A DNA stretch of 64,000 bases, taken from positions 62,001 to 126,000 of the forward strand of contig NZ_SDPQ02000001.1 in NCBI RefSeq assembly GCF_004134905.2. The letters run 5' to 3'. This document shows positions 1 through 8,605 of the stretch, in pieces. Below the pieces are notes generated by a model. It was not told the origin of the DNA. It saw only the letters and a list, made by a program, of their open reading frames with translations, and searched no databases. Both the position numbers and the translations under genes were made by a program. The stretch's first letter is position 1. Every line of letters begins with the position of its first letter. Source of the stretch: Aeromicrobium ginsengisoli. Lineage in GTDB: Bacteria > Actinomycetota > Actinomycetes > Propionibacteriales > Nocardioidaceae.

Positions 1-270
1 GGCGACGTGTTCACGACCCAGGCCGAGCGCGACTCCGACTCGCCCTACAACACCTACAAGGCCGCGGGCCTGCCGCCGGGACCGATAGGCTCGCCCGGCG
101 AGAAGACCATCGAAGCGGCGCTCAACCCGGCCGATGGTGACTGGCTCTACTTCGTCGCGGTCAACCTCGAGACGGGCGAGACGGTGTTCTCCAACACCAA
201 GGCTGAGCACGATGCTGCGGTCCTCAAGCTCCAGGAGTACTGCCGTTCCGCCGACGCCAAGGGTTGCTGA
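1..270 (+). CDS. mltG: Endolytic transglycosylase MltG, C-terminal end (partial)
   Basis: The last 89 codons of a gene that begins before the window. MltG is a membrane-anchored lytic transglycosylase that cuts nascent glycan strands and so limits peptidoglycan chain length. The visible part has the family's C-terminal pattern: a YNTY motif, then GLPPGPI, a PGEKTIEAAL helix and the strand DWLYFVA. The end of the protein also fits, with a short Lys/Glu/Cys-rich tail. The stop TGA shares a base with the aroE start (TGATG), the usual mltG-aroE order of actinobacteria. The N-terminal membrane anchor and catalytic glutamate lie outside the window. Confidence 0.93.
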   Translation, partial: GDVFTTQAERDSDSPYNTYKAAGLPPGPIGSPGEKTIEAALNPADGDWLYFVAVNLETGETVFSNTKAEHDAAVLKLQEYCRSADAKGC

Positions 271-1073
271 TGCATTGCGCCGTCCTGGGCTCGCCGATCG
301 CCCACTCGCTCTCCCCGGCGATGCACCGCGCCGCGTACGTCGAGCTCGGCCTCGACTGGACCTACGAGGCCGTCGAGCTCGAAGAGGATGGACTCGAGCT
401 GTTCCTGTCGTCCCTGGGTGACGACGTCCGCGGCTTCTCGGTCACCGCACCGCTCAAGCGCCGCGTCGCCGAGCTGGTGCCCGAAGCCAGTGAGATCGTC
501 GGGCGCCTCGGCGTGGCCAACACGATCCTGGTCGAGGACACCGGACTGCGCAGCGACAACACCGACGTGCCGGGTGCCGTGGCGGCGCTGCGGGAGCGCG
601 GTGTCGAGCAGGCCCGCTCGGCACGCATCCTCGGGGGCGGGGCGACCGCAGCCTCCATGGCGTACGCCGTCGCGTCGATCGGCGCCGAACGCGTCGAGTT
701 CGTCGTCCGCGAACCCTCCCGTGCGACCGAGGCCGCCCATGCGGCCAAGGCTGCGGGCCTCGCGGTGACGATCCACACGATCGACGAACCGCTGATCGAC
801 AAGCTCGACCTCCTGATCTCGACCATGCCGGGTGAGGTCGTCGGATCGCGCTCGCACGAGCTCGTCGACTCGTCGCGTGCGGTGTTCGACGTGGTCTACG
901 ACCCGTGGCCGACGCCGATCGCCAAGGCCGCCGAACAGGCAGGCGTCCGCGTGGTGTCGGGGCTCGACCTGCTGGCCCACCAGGCGGCGCTCCAGGTCGA
1001 CCTCATGACCGGCAGCCAGGTTTCTCCACAGCTGTTGCGCCGAGCCGCACTGGCTGAGCTCTCGACGCGCTAG
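270..1073 (+). CDS. aroE: Shikimate dehydrogenase
   Basis: NADPH-dependent reduction of 3-dehydroshikimate to shikimate, step 4 of the chorismate pathway. The 267-residue product has the N-terminal substrate loop GSPIAHSLSP (residues 7-16), the catalytic lysine in TAPLK (K63), the Asp of the SDNTDVPG motif (D99) and a Rossmann glycine-rich turn ILGGGATAAS near residue 120. An in-frame TTG exists at 264, but ATG 270 is chosen because it overlaps the mltG stop as TGATG and puts the shikimate loop at the usual distance from the N-terminus. aroE is separated from aroC, aroK and aroB here by a peptidase and a merR-trxA pair. Confidence 0.95.
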   Translation: MHCAVLGSPIAHSLSPAMHRAAYVELGLDWTYEAVELEEDGLELFLSSLGDDVRGFSVTAPLKRRVAELVPEASEIVGRLGVANTILVEDTGLRSDNTDVPGAVAALRERGVEQARSARILGGGATAASMAYAVASIGAERVEFVVREPSRATEAAHAAKAAGLAVTIHTIDEPLIDKLDLLISTMPGEVVGSRSHELVDSSRAVFDVVYDPWPTPIAKAAEQAGVRVVSGLDLLAHQAALQVDLMTGSQVSPQLLRRAALAELSTR

Positions 1074-1083
1074 GTTCGCACCC

Positions 1084-1755
1084 GTGACCATCGCCATCGT
1101 TGCTCTGGCAGCGGCTCTCATCGGCGCGGCCGGGCCGTGGGTGCTCAGGCGCATGCCGGAGCCTCCCGAGCCCGATGAGGACAAGGTCACCTACGCCGAC
1201 CTGTCGCGGACTCGCGGACTCGCCGTGGGACTGGCGATCGGCGCCGCGCTCATGGCCGGGATCGTCGCGTGGAAGATCGAGCCCCCCGAGCTGTTGCCCG
1301 TATGGGTCCTGGTGACGGGCGTGGGCTCATGGCTCGTGTTCATCGACTGGCGCACGAGGCTGTTGCCGTACGTCGTGGTCGCACCGACCTATCTGGCGAC
1401 CTACGCGCTCGTGGGTCTCGGCGCGATCCTGCTGCAGGACGTCGATGTGCTCGTCGACGCGCTGGTGGCCAACATCGTCGTCTACGTGATCTTCCGGGTG
1501 CTCTATGCGATCGCGCGCGGCGCGTTCGGCTTCGGTGACGTACGACTCTCAGCAGTCCTCGCCACGGCACTTGGCGCCTTGGGCACGCACGAGGTGCTCG
1601 TCGGCATGTACGCCGGATTCCTTCTCGGCGCGGTGTTCGGTCTGGTGCTCTCGCGGCTCAAGATCGTCGACTCGAAGTCGTACGCCTTCGGGCCCTACAT
1701 GGTCGTCGGCGCCGTCATCGGTGCCGCCTGGGGGCCCGCGCTCTACGGAAGTTGA
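1084..1755 (+). CDS. Prepilin peptidase (A24 family), short form
   Basis: An integral membrane aspartic protease of the type IV prepilin/Flp leader peptidase family. The 223-residue protein is mostly hydrophobic with about six to seven membrane spans. It carries the two catalytic aspartates: D88 in FIDWRTRLLP and D152 in the family signature FGFGDVRL. The N-terminal methylase domain with its CxxC pairs is absent, as is usual for this actinobacterial form beside aroE. No pilin or Tad gene is in the window, so its substrate is unknown. The GTG start follows a TAGGTT box (1071-1076) by 7 bases, which suggests leaderless transcription separate from aroE. Confidence 0.85.
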   Translation: MTIAIVALAAALIGAAGPWVLRRMPEPPEPDEDKVTYADLSRTRGLAVGLAIGAALMAGIVAWKIEPPELLPVWVLVTGVGSWLVFIDWRTRLLPYVVVAPTYLATYALVGLGAILLQDVDVLVDALVANIVVYVIFRVLYAIARGAFGFGDVRLSAVLATALGALGTHEVLVGMYAGFLLGAVFGLVLSRLKIVDSKSYAFGPYMVVGAVIGAAWGPALYGS

Positions 1756-1764
1756 TCGCCGGGC

Positions 1765-1796
1765 TTGACCTTGACCCGAGGGTCAACGTCTAGCGT
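1765..1796 (+). promoter_or_regulatory. MerR-type promoter with palindromic operator
   Basis: TTGACC (-35, 1765-1770) and TAGCGT (-10, 1791-1796) are 20 bp apart, the over-long spacing typical of promoters activated by MerR proteins. The spacer holds the perfect dyad TTGACCC-GA-GGGTCAA (1771-1786). The merR start at 1804 lies 7 bases after the -10 box, so the transcript would be leaderless and the operon autoregulated. That MerR binds here is an inference from position and symmetry. Confidence 0.75.
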
Positions 1797-1803
1797 GGTC
1801 GGC

Positions 1804-2211
1804 ATGAGGATCGGCGAGGTCGCCCGGCAGGCCGGGGTCACCATCAAGGCAGTGCGCTACTACGAGTCGCTCGGGCTGGTCTCGGCGCAGCGACTCGGCA
1901 ACGGTTACCGCGACTACGACGACCGGGCCGTGCGCCTGGTCCGCGAGGTGCATGCGCTCGGTGCGCTCGGCATCAAGGCCGAGCAGACCCGGCCGTTCCT
2001 CGACTGCCTCGTCTCGGGCAACGCCGAGGGCGATGACTGCCCGGCCTCCCTCGAGACGTACCGGTCGGCGATCACCGACATGAGCGCACGGATCGCCGAC
2101 CTGACCGAGCGCCGTGACGCCCTGGTCGAGCTGCTCGCCAAGGCCTCCGACCGCGCCGAACCGCTCTGCGACCTGACCCCCACCCGCCTCGACCTCCAGG
2201 AGATCCGATGA
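1804..2211 (+). CDS. MerR-family transcriptional regulator
   Basis: A 135-residue one-component regulator. Residues 1-70 form the winged helix-turn-helix (MRIGEVARQAGVTIKAVRYYE, then the NGYRDYDD wing), followed by a dimerisation helix around residues 85-118. Cysteines occur in DCLVSGNAEGDDC and near the C-terminus (LCDL), which would allow thiol or metal sensing, but the exact spacing does not let me name an inducer. The gene overlaps trxA by 4 bases (ATGA), so the likely target operon is merR-trxA itself, and a redox or electrophile signal is the simplest guess. The upstream promoter has the long spacer of MerR-controlled promoters. Confidence 0.88.
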   Translation: MRIGEVARQAGVTIKAVRYYESLGLVSAQRLGNGYRDYDDRAVRLVREVHALGALGIKAEQTRPFLDCLVSGNAEGDDCPASLETYRSAITDMSARIADLTERRDALVELLAKASDRAEPLCDLTPTRLDLQEIR

Positions 2212-2534
2212 GCAAAGTCCCCGCCGTCACCGACGCCACGTTCGCGCAGGAGGTGCTCGCCTCGGAGACGCCTGTGCTCGTCGAGTACTGGGCCGAGTGG
2301 TGCGGCCCTTGCCGGCAGGTCTCGCCGGTGCTCGAGGAGCTTGCCGACGACTACGGCGACAGGCTCCGCATCGTCAAGATGAACTCTGACGAGAACGTCG
2401 TCACAGCCGCCGCCCAGCGGGTCATGGCCGTGCCGACGCTCCAGGTGTTCCAACGCGGTGAGCTCGTCGCGTCGATCGTCGGCGCCAAGCCCAAGCGGGC
2501 GCTGGCCGCCGAGCTCGACCGCTTCGTCCAGTAG
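2208..2534 (+). CDS. trxA: Thioredoxin
   Basis: A small cytosolic disulfide reductase of 108 residues with the canonical active site WCGPC (residues 31-35), the preceding strand VLVEYWAEW and the cis-proline segment AVPTLQVF. Length and motifs match ordinary TrxA. It is translated from an ATG inside the end of merR (ATGA overlap). No thioredoxin reductase is nearby, so this is probably a regulator-linked accessory thioredoxin rather than the housekeeping trxB-trxA locus. That is inferred from position only. Confidence 0.92.
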   Translation: MSKVPAVTDATFAQEVLASETPVLVEYWAEWCGPCRQVSPVLEELADDYGDRLRIVKMNSDENVVTAAAQRVMAVPTLQVFQRGELVASIVGAKPKRALAAELDRFVQ

Positions 2535-2582
2535 GACGGACGCCGTCCCGGGTGACGCATGGGGCGTGGGAGAATTGCTCCC

Positions 2583-3761
2583 ATGCTTCGTTGGTTGACC
2601 GCAGGTGAGTCGCACGGCCCCGCCCTTGTCGCCGTCCTCGAGGGATTGCCTGCCGGAGTGCAGGTGACCAGCAAGGACATCCAGGCGGCGCTCGCGCGTC
2701 GGCGCCTCGGCTACGGCCGCGGTGCCCGCATGGCGTTCGAGCAGGACGAGCTCGAGATCGTCGGCGGGCTGCGGCACGGCTCGACGTTGGGCAGCCCCAT
2801 CGCACTGCGCATCGGCAACAGCGAGTGGCCCAAGTGGGAGCAGGTCATGGCGGCCGATCCGGTCGACGCCGACATCCTCGACGGGCTCAAGCGCAACGCG
2901 CCGCTGACCCGCCCGCGTCCGGGCCACGCCGACCTCGCCGGCATGCAGAAGTACGGCTTCGACGAGGCTCGTCCGATCCTCGAGCGCGCGAGTGCGCGCG
3001 AGACCGCGGCCCGCGTCGCCCTCGGCGAGATCGCCGCGCAGTTCATCCAGCAGACGACCGGCGCCACGATCGTGTCGCACGTCGTCGAGCTCGGCACCGT
3101 ACGCGCGCCGGCCGGCGTGATCCCGAGTCACGGCGACGTCGAGGCGCTCGACGCCGACCCGGTTCGTTGCTTCGACCCCGAGACCAGCGCCGCGATGGTC
3201 GCGGAGATCGATCAGGCCCACAAGGACGGTGACACGCTCGGCGGCGTCGTCGAGGTCGTCGTCGAAGGGCTGCCGCCGGGCCTCGGCTCGCACACGCACT
3301 GGGACAAGCGGCTCGACGGTCGTCTCGCTGCCGCGTTGATGGGCATCCAGGCCATCAAGGGCGTCGAGCTGGGCGACGGCTTCGAGCTGGCCCGCACGCG
3401 TGGGTCGCTCGCTCACGATGAGATCGTGCCGACCGCCGACGGCATCCGGCGCGTCTCGGGTCGTTCTGGCGGCACCGAGGGGGGCATGACGACGGGCGAG
3501 ATCCTGCGCGTACGTGCGGCGATGAAGCCCATCGCGACCGTCCCCCGCGCGTTGCGCACGGTCGACGTCGAGACCGGTGAAGAGGCGCGTGCCAACCACC
3601 AGCGGTCCGACGTGTGCGCCGTGCCGGCCGCCGGCATCGTCGCCGAAGCCATGGTCGCGCTCGTGGTTGCCGATGCGATCCTCGAGAAGTTCGCCGGCGA
3701 CGCGGTCGAGGAGACCCGTCGCAACGTCGAGGGCTACCTCACGAACCTGAGGCACCGTTGA
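2583..3761 (+). CDS. aroC: Chorismate synthase
   Basis: Converts 5-enolpyruvylshikimate-3-phosphate to chorismate, using reduced FMN. The 392-residue product opens with the family start [13 protein letters not shown] and has [11 protein letters not shown], the RPGHADLAG segment, [11 protein letters not shown] and the C-terminal [12 protein letters not shown] motif. An upstream ATG at 2559 would add eight unconserved residues and is rejected. GAGAAT at 2570-2575 lies 7 bases before the ATG, so a leaderless internal promoter is possible. A short dyad (GGGAG/CTCCC) also spans this stretch. The stop overlaps the aroK TTG start (TTGA). Confidence 0.96.
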   Translation: MLRWLTAGESHGPALVAVLEGLPAGVQVTSKDIQAALARRRLGYGRGARMAFEQDELEIVGGLRHGSTLGSPIALRIGNSEWPKWEQVMAADPVDADILDGLKRNAPLTRPRPGHADLAGMQKYGFDEARPILERASARETAARVALGEIAAQFIQQTTGATIVSHVVELGTVRAPAGVIPSHGDVEALDADPVRCFDPETSAAMVAEIDQAHKDGDTLGGVVEVVVEGLPPGLGSHTHWDKRLDGRLAAALMGIQAIKGVELGDGFELARTRGSLAHDEIVPTADGIRRVSGRSGGTEGGMTTGEILRVRAAMKPIATVPRALRTVDVETGEEARANHQRSDVCAVPAAGIVAEAMVALVVADAILEKFAGDAVEETRRNVEGYLTNLRHR

Positions 3762-4267
3762 GCCCCGTTGTCGTCCTCGTCGGTCCGCCCGGTGCGGGCA
3801 AGACCACGGTCGCCGAATCGCTGGCCGAACGACTGGGGGTGCCGTTCCGCGACACCGACCAGGACGTCGAAGCTGGGGAAGGCGTGTCGGTGCAGGACCT
3901 CTTCATCGACCACGGTGAGGCGCACTTCCGTGCGTTGGAGGAGAAGGCTGTCGCTGCGGCGCTCGGCGACCACGACGGCGTGCTGGCCCTCGGCGGTGGT
4001 GCCGTGCTCAGCGCGGCGACCCGTGAACTGCTCCAGCAGCACCGGGTGCTCTTCCTCGACGTCAGTCTCCCGGCCGCGGTGGCGCGCGTCGGCATGAACG
4101 GCAATCGCCCCCTGCTGCTCGGCAACGTCCGTGCCCAGATGAAGAACCTGCTGGACCAGCGCCGCCCGCTCTACGCCGAGGTGGCGCGCTTCACGATCGT
4201 CACCGACGAGCTCGACGCAGCCCAGGTCACCGACCAGGCACTGGAACTGATCAAGGAGGACCGATGA
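3758..4267 (+). CDS. aroK: Shikimate kinase
   Basis: ATP-dependent phosphorylation of shikimate at the 3-OH. The 169-residue enzyme has the P-loop GPPGAGKT (residues 9-16), the shikimate-binding RDTDQDVE segment, the glycine-rich LGGGAVL substrate motif and the lid-region arginine in NGNRPLL. The chosen start is TTG at 3758, which overlaps the aroC stop as TTGA. It has a GAGG Shine-Dalgarno core 5-6 bases upstream and gives an N-terminus (MSPVVVLVG) right before the first strand. Longer in-frame starts would run well into aroC. The 3' end overlaps aroB by 4 bases. Confidence 0.93.
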   Translation: MSPVVVLVGPPGAGKTTVAESLAERLGVPFRDTDQDVEAGEGVSVQDLFIDHGEAHFRALEEKAVAAALGDHDGVLALGGGAVLSAATRELLQQHRVLFLDVSLPAAVARVGMNGNRPLLLGNVRAQMKNLLDQRRPLYAEVARFTIVTDELDAAQVTDQALELIKEDR

Positions 4268-5355
4268 CCACGCGCCTGACCGTGCCGACCGATCGCCCGT
4301 ACGACGTGGTGATCGGCAATGGTGTGCATGAGCAGCTGCGGGGACTCATCGGATTCGGGCTCGGCGTCCTGAGGGTCGCGATCATCCACTCGCCGACGAT
4401 GGCCAAGCAGGCCGAGATCCTGCGCGAGCCGCTGGTCTCCGACGCGCTCGAGGTGCACCTGATCGAGGTGCCCGACGGCGAGTCGGCCAAGAACGCCGAC
4501 GTGCTGGCGTTCTGCTGGAAGGTGCTCGGCGAGGCCGGGTTCACCCGGTCCGATGTCATCGTCGGCCTGGGTGGTGGCGCCACGACCGACCTCGCCGGAT
4601 TCGTCGCCGCCAGCTGGCTGCGGGGCGTCCGGTTCGTCAACGTCCCCACGACGGTGCTCGGCATGGTCGACGCCGCGGTCGGTGGCAAGACCGGCATCAA
4701 CACCGGCGAGGGCAAGAACCTCGTCGGCGCGTTCCACGAGCCGGTCGGGGTGTTGTGCGACCTCGACGTGCTCCGCAGTCTGCCTGCCGCCGAGCTCCGC
4801 AGTGGCCTGGCCGAGGTCGCCAAGTGCGGCTTCATCGCCGACCCGACGATCCTCGACCTGATCGAGGCCGCGCCCGAGTCGCTCGCCGACGCATCGTCCC
4901 CGATCGTCGCCGAGCTGATCGCCAAGGGCATCACGGTCAAGGCCCGCACGGTCGCCGGCGACCTGCGCGAGACCGGCGACGACGGGATCGGTCGCGAGGC
5001 GCTCAACTACGGTCATACGTTCGGCCACGCGGTCGAGCGGTTCGAGCACTACCGGATCCGCCACGGCGAGGCGGTGTCGATCGGCATGGTGTTCGTCGCC
5101 GAGGTGGCACACCGCGCAGGCCGCATCGACCAGGACCTGCTGGACCGCCATCGCTCGATCCTCGGCACGCTCGGGCTCCCCATGACGTACCGGCCGGGCA
5201 TCTGGGAGGCGCTGTCGTCGACCATGCGGCTCGACAAGAAGACGCGCGGCGACCAACTGCGTTTCGTGGTCCTCGACGGTCTGGCCAGGCCGGCGATCCT
5301 GGCCGGGCCTGACGAGCAGCTGATCCTCGACGCCTACCGGGCCATCTCCTCGTGA
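4264..5355 (+). CDS. aroB: 3-Dehydroquinate synthase
   Basis: NAD- and metal-dependent cyclisation of DAHP to 3-dehydroquinate, step 2 of the pathway. The 363-residue length is standard. It shows the NAD-binding turn GLGGGATTDLAGFVAAS, the VPTTVLGMVDAAVGGKTGIN segment that holds substrate, and the metal ligands in SGLAEVAKCGFI and NYGHTFGHAVE. It starts at ATG 4264 within the end of aroK and ends with GTGA overlapping the peptidase gene, so aroC-aroK-aroB-pepP are translationally coupled. Confidence 0.96.
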   Translation: MTTRLTVPTDRPYDVVIGNGVHEQLRGLIGFGLGVLRVAIIHSPTMAKQAEILREPLVSDALEVHLIEVPDGESAKNADVLAFCWKVLGEAGFTRSDVIVGLGGGATTDLAGFVAASWLRGVRFVNVPTTVLGMVDAAVGGKTGINTGEGKNLVGAFHEPVGVLCDLDVLRSLPAAELRSGLAEVAKCGFIADPTILDLIEAAPESLADASSPIVAELIAKGITVKARTVAGDLRETGDDGIGREALNYGHTFGHAVERFEHYRIRHGEAVSIGMVFVAEVAHRAGRIDQDLLDRHRSILGTLGLPMTYRPGIWEALSSTMRLDKKTRGDQLRFVVLDGLARPAILAGPDEQLILDAYRAISS

Positions 5356-6419
5356 CCACGGAAGCACGCCGCAACCGCCTCGTCGCCGAGCTGGCCGCGC
5401 GCGGGCTCGACGGCATCGTGATCACGACACTGGTCAACGTCCGCTACCTCACGGGGTTCACCGGCTCCAACGGTGCGCTGGTCGTGCCGCGTGAGGGCGG
5501 TGCGGTGTTCCTGACGGATGGCCGCTATCGCGACCAGGCCGACGCGGAGCTGCCGGACGTCACGCACCAGATCGGCCGCGACCTGCTGGCTGGGGCGGCC
5601 GAGCACATCGCCGGCGGCACGTGGGCCGCCGAGACGCACACGCTCAGCGTCGACGGGCACGCGCGGCTCATCGAGCTCGCGCCGAGCATTACCTTCGTAC
5701 CCGCCGAGCGGCTCGTCGAGGCGCTGCGCGAGGTCAAGGACGACGCCGAGGTCGATGCCCTGCGGCGCGCCTGCGACATCTCGACCCGCGCGCTCGAGTC
5801 GTTGCTGGAGGGCCCGGTGGCCGGACGCACCGAGCGCGCCGTGGCCCGCGACCTCGAGAACCGCATGCTCGACCTCGGCGCAGAGGCGATCGCGTTCGAG
5901 ACGATCCTCGCCGCCGGTGAGAACTCCGCGATCCCGCACCACAGCCCCTCCGAACGCGTCCTCGGCGACGGCGACCTGGTCAAGATCGACTTCGGCGCCC
6001 GCGTCGCCGGCTATCACGCCGACTGCACGCGTACGTTCGTGCTGGGCCGCGCTGATGAGTGGCAGCGGGAGATCCACGCAGCCGTGCGGGAGTCGCAGGC
6101 GGCCGGGGTCGAGGCCCTGCGCGAGGGCGTCGCGGTGGCCGATTCGTACGCTGCGGCGTCCTCCAGCCTGGAGGCCGCAGGGTGGCTGCACGCGTTCACG
6201 ACGGGGCTCGGACACGGCGTCGGGCTCGAGATCCACGAGGACCCGTTCATCGGGCCCTCACACACAGGTAAACTGGCTAGTCGCACTGTCCTCACGATGG
6301 AGCCGGGCATCTATGTCCCGGGTCGTGGGGGAGTACGTATCGAAGACACCGTCCTCGTGACCACGGGCGCCCCCGAGGTGCTCACCACGATGACCAAAGA
6401 CCTCCTGGAGATTGGCTGA
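5352..6419 (+). CDS. pepP: Xaa-Pro aminopeptidase / M24 family metallopeptidase
   Basis: A cytosolic creatinase-fold peptidase of 355 residues that probably removes N-terminal residues before proline. The N-terminal creatinase-like domain (about 1-125) is followed by the M24 catalytic domain with dimetal ligands in [42 protein letters not shown] and VRIEDTVLV. The GTG start overlaps aroB (GTGA), and the stop shares a base with the efp ATG (TGATG). The pepP/pepQ-efp-nusB order is a conserved actinobacterial block. Which dipeptide it prefers cannot be read from the sequence. Confidence 0.9.
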   Translation: MTTEARRNRLVAELAARGLDGIVITTLVNVRYLTGFTGSNGALVVPREGGAVFLTDGRYRDQADAELPDVTHQIGRDLLAGAAEHIAGGTWAAETHTLSVDGHARLIELAPSITFVPAERLVEALREVKDDAEVDALRRACDISTRALESLLEGPVAGRTERAVARDLENRMLDLGAEAIAFETILAAGENSAIPHHSPSERVLGDGDLVKIDFGARVAGYHADCTRTFVLGRADEWQREIHAAVRESQAAGVEALREGVAVADSYAAASSSLEAAGWLHAFTTGLGHGVGLEIHEDPFIGPSHTGKLASRTVLTMEPGIYVPGRGGVRIEDTVLVTTGAPEVLTTMTKDLLEIG

Positions 6420-6982
6420 TGGCCACCACGAACGACATCAAGAACGGCATGGTCCTCGACCTCGACGGACAGCTCTGGTCCGTCGTGTGGTTCCAGCACC
6501 ACAAGCCCGGCAAGGGCGGCGCGATGGTCAAGACGACCCTCAAGAACGTCATGAGTGGCAAGACCGTCGACAAGACGTTCAACGCCGGCCTCAAGATCGA
6601 GACCGCCAACGTCGACAAGCGCGACTTCCAGTACCTCTACCACGACGGCGACTCGTACGTCTTCATGGACAAGACGACCTACGACCAGGTCAACATCTCC
6701 GAGGCCGTCGTCGGTGACGCCAAGGACTACATGCTCGACAACCAGGACGCGATGGTCGCGATGCACGAGGGCGTGCCGCTCTACATCGAGCTCCCGGCGT
6801 CGGTCGAGCTGCTCGTCGAGTACACCGAGCCGGGCCTGCAGGGCGACCGCTCCAGCGGCGGCACCAAGCCCGCCCGCCTCGAGACCGGCAAGGAGATCCA
6901 GGTCCCGCTGTTCATCGTCAACGGCGAGAAGATCAAGGTCGACACCCGCGACGGCAGCTACCTCGGTCGCGTGCAGGCCTGA
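6419..6982 (+). CDS. efp: Elongation factor P
   Basis: Relieves ribosome stalling at polyproline stretches by stimulating peptide bond formation from the E site. The 187-residue length and three beta-barrel domains are as expected. The tip loop of domain I is KPGKGGA, so the conserved lysine is K32, which is the modified position in some bacteria. No epmA- or earP-like modification gene is seen in the window, so its modification state is unknown. It overlaps pepP by one base and nusB by one base (TGATG both times). Confidence 0.97.
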   Translation: MATTNDIKNGMVLDLDGQLWSVVWFQHHKPGKGGAMVKTTLKNVMSGKTVDKTFNAGLKIETANVDKRDFQYLYHDGDSYVFMDKTTYDQVNISEAVVGDAKDYMLDNQDAMVAMHEGVPLYIELPASVELLVEYTEPGLQGDRSSGGTKPARLETGKEIQVPLFIVNGEKIKVDTRDGSYLGRVQA

Positions 6983-7392
6983 TGGCCGCTCGTACGAAGT
7001 CCCGCAAGCGCGCCCTCGACATCCTGTTCGAGTCCGAGGCGCAGAGCCTGCCGCCCGGCGGCACTCTCGCTGATCGCCGAGCGGACACCGAGTACCCGGT
7101 CAACGACTACGCCGTGCTGCTGATCGAGGGCGTCGTCACGCACCGCGACCGGCTCGACGAGATCATCACCGAGAACGCGAAGGACTGGACGCTCGACCGC
7201 ATGCCGGCCGTCGACCGCAACCTGCTGCGCATCGGCGCCTACGAGATCCTCTACGTCGACGACGTCCCCGACGCCGTTGCCGTCAGCGAGGCGGTGAGCC
7301 TTGCCAGCGACCTGTCGACCGACGAGTCGCCGTCGTTCGTCAACGGCCTGCTCAGCAAGATCGTCGAGCTCAAGCCGACGCTGGCTGTCTGA
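6982..7392 (+). CDS. nusB: Transcription antitermination protein NusB
   Basis: An RNA-binding partner of NusE/S10 that acts in rRNA antitermination. The all-helical 136-residue product begins AARTKSRKRALDILFE and has the family segments LDRMPAVDRNLLRIGAYE and AVSEAVSLASDLSTDESPSFVNGLL. It is the last gene of the aro-efp run. The minus-strand gene that follows starts 5 bases beyond its stop, so the two are tightly convergent with no separate terminator visible. Confidence 0.95.
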   Translation: MAARTKSRKRALDILFESEAQSLPPGGTLADRRADTEYPVNDYAVLLIEGVVTHRDRLDEIITENAKDWTLDRMPAVDRNLLRIGAYEILYVDDVPDAVAVSEAVSLASDLSTDESPSFVNGLLSKIVELKPTLAV

Positions 7393-7397
7393 GGCTG

Positions 7398-7598
7398 CTA
7401 CTTCGAGGGTTCCGGGGTCTCGCAGTCGATCTTGGGGTTCACGCCCACGTAGTTGAGCGGTCCAGCCAGCACCGTGAGGACCGTGTCGCCGACCTTGGCG
7501 CACGTGGCATCTCCCGACGACGTGAAGTAGTCGCGCTGGGCGGCTGCCAGCACGCCGATGATGAGCCAGATGATTACGACCGCGGAACCGATGCGCAT
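7398..7598 (-). CDS. Small single-span membrane protein of unknown function
   Basis: A 66-residue ORF with a strong Shine-Dalgarno sequence (AGGAGGGC) just upstream of its ATG. Residues 3-20 (IGSAVVIIWLIIGVLAAA) form one membrane span or an uncleaved signal anchor. The remainder, with two cysteines (in ATCAKVG and IDCETP), would lie outside, where a disulfide is possible. A longer in-frame reading back to 7835 is rejected because the RBS decides the start and it would overlap the divergent neighbour. I do not recognise a family. Confidence 0.65.
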   Translation of the reverse strand: MRIGSAVVIIWLIIGVLAAAQRDYFTSSGDATCAKVGDTVLTVLAGPLNYVGVNPKIDCETPEPSK

Positions 7599-7637
7599 GA
7601 TGCCCTCCTGATCCTGCGGAGTACCCCGAGCCGCGTC

Positions 7638-7952
7638 GTGCAATCGGAGCGCCTCGAGAAGGTGCAAGCGCTGCGGCTGCCCGACGTGGTCGTACGGCTC
7701 AGCGCCAGTCCCGAGGTGTTCGACGTCGGGGACGACGGCTCGTTCCACGCGACGTTCGATTTCTCGGGCTACGTGGTCGCCGAACGGCGCCCGCACAGCG
7801 GCAGCGAGTGGGAGAACGACGATGATCGCGAGCACGAGACGTGGACCGAAGGCGCGTGGGACTGGCGCATGCGACTCTCCGAAGAGATCGACCCCTCACA
7901 GCTCGCCACGATCCGGGCTCAGCTCGCCGAGCCGCGTCCGGATCACGAGTGA
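7638..7952 (+). CDS. Hypothetical acidic protein
   Basis: A 104-residue ORF starting at GTG 7638, with strongly G/C-biased third positions through its whole length, so it is likely coding. The protein is acidic and rich in Asp, Glu and Trp, with a central beta-strand pattern (GSFHATFDFSGYVVAERRP) and a charged stretch (EWENDDDREHETW). There is no signal peptide, membrane span or known motif. It sits between a divergent small membrane gene and the pyr operon. Function unknown. Confidence 0.55.
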   Translation: MQSERLEKVQALRLPDVVVRLSASPEVFDVGDDGSFHATFDFSGYVVAERRPHSGSEWENDDDREHETWTEGAWDWRMRLSEEIDPSQLATIRAQLAEPRPDHE

Positions 7953-7960
7953 CGCGCTGC

Positions 7961-7966
7961 TAGGCT
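7961..7966 (+). promoter_or_regulatory. -10 element of the pyr operon
   Basis: TAGGCT fits the TANNNT pattern and places the start of transcription near 7973, a few bases before the PyrR-binding hairpin. No convincing -35 is visible, which is common for actinobacterial sigma-A promoters. Confidence 0.5.
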
Positions 7967-7984
7967 GACCGACGAACATCGACA

Positions 7985-8020
7985 TCCTTTAACGGCCGTC
8001 CCGAGAGGCGGAGAAGGAGG
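7985..8020 (+). promoter_or_regulatory. PyrR-binding RNA hairpin covering the pyrR Shine-Dalgarno
   Basis: The segment GTCCCGAGAGGC (7998-8009) matches the known PyrR-binding loop pattern RUCCNGNGAGGY at every position. It is closed by an outer stem TCCTT (7985-7989) with AAGGA (8014-8018). The 3' arm includes the ribosome binding site AGGAGG (8015-8020) for pyrR at 8027. With UMP-bound PyrR holding the hairpin, the RBS would be masked. This is translational repression as known in mycobacteria, not the terminator/antiterminator switch of Bacillus, and no T-rich terminator follows. Confidence 0.85.
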
Positions 8021-8026
8021 TCAGAC

Positions 8027-8605
8027 ATGGTCGCGTCTGATGACGCCCCCCGTGCTGACAACTCGCACGCACCCGCACGAACCGTCCTGGACGACAAGGA
8101 CATCTCCCGCGCCCTGACGCGCATCACGCACGAGATACTCGAGCGCAATCGCGATGCCTCCGACGTGGTCCTGCTCGGCATCCCGACACGGGGCGTCCAC
8201 CTGGCCCGGCGCATCGCGAAGCGTATGTCCGAGGTCGAGGGCCGGATCATCACCGCCGGCGCGCTCGACATCACGATGTATCGCGACGACCTGCGGCTCA
8301 AGCCGGCCCGGGCGCTCGAGCACACCGAGATCCCCGACGACATCGACGGCAAGATCGTCGTGCTGGTCGACGACGTGCTGTTCTCCGGCCGGACGATCCG
8401 CGCCGCGCTCGACGCACTCAACGAGCTGGGCCGGCCCAAGGCCGTGCAGCTCGCCGTGCTGATCGACCGCGGTCACCGTGAGCTGCCGATCCGCGCCGAC
8501 TTCGTGGGCAAGAACCTGCCGACCTCGCTGGTCGAGAAGGTCAAGGTCGCCCTGACCGAGTCCGACGAACGCGACGCGGTCGACATCCAAGGGGGAGCGG
8601 CATGA
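8027..8605 (+). CDS. pyrR: Bifunctional pyr operon regulator / uracil phosphoribosyltransferase
   Basis: Binds pyr mRNA in response to UMP/UTP and has a type I phosphoribosyltransferase fold. The 192-residue product carries the PRPP-binding motif [13 protein letters not shown], the preceding [17 protein letters not shown] loop and the basic C-terminal part typical of PyrR. An N-terminal extension of about 20 residues ([16 protein letters not shown]) precedes the usual start of homology. It is the first gene of pyrR-pyrB-pyrC-carA-carB-pyrF and is preceded by its own binding site. Confidence 0.95.
   Translation: MVASDDAPRADNSHAPARTVLDDKDISRALTRITHEILERNRDASDVVLLGIPTRGVHLARRIAKRMSEVEGRIITAGALDITMYRDDLRLKPARALEHTEIPDDIDGKIVVLVDDVLFSGRTIRAALDALNELGRPKAVQLAVLIDRGHRELPIRADFVGKNLPTSLVEKVKVALTESDERDAVDIQGGAA

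Noticed and set aside
2559-2582. ATG 2559 as chorismate synthase start
   Set aside because: Adds eight unconserved residues; the family start [12 protein letters not shown] lies at 2583.
1914-3755. A 613-codon minus-strand frame over merR-trxA-aroC
   Set aside because: Antisense shadow of three well-supported genes.
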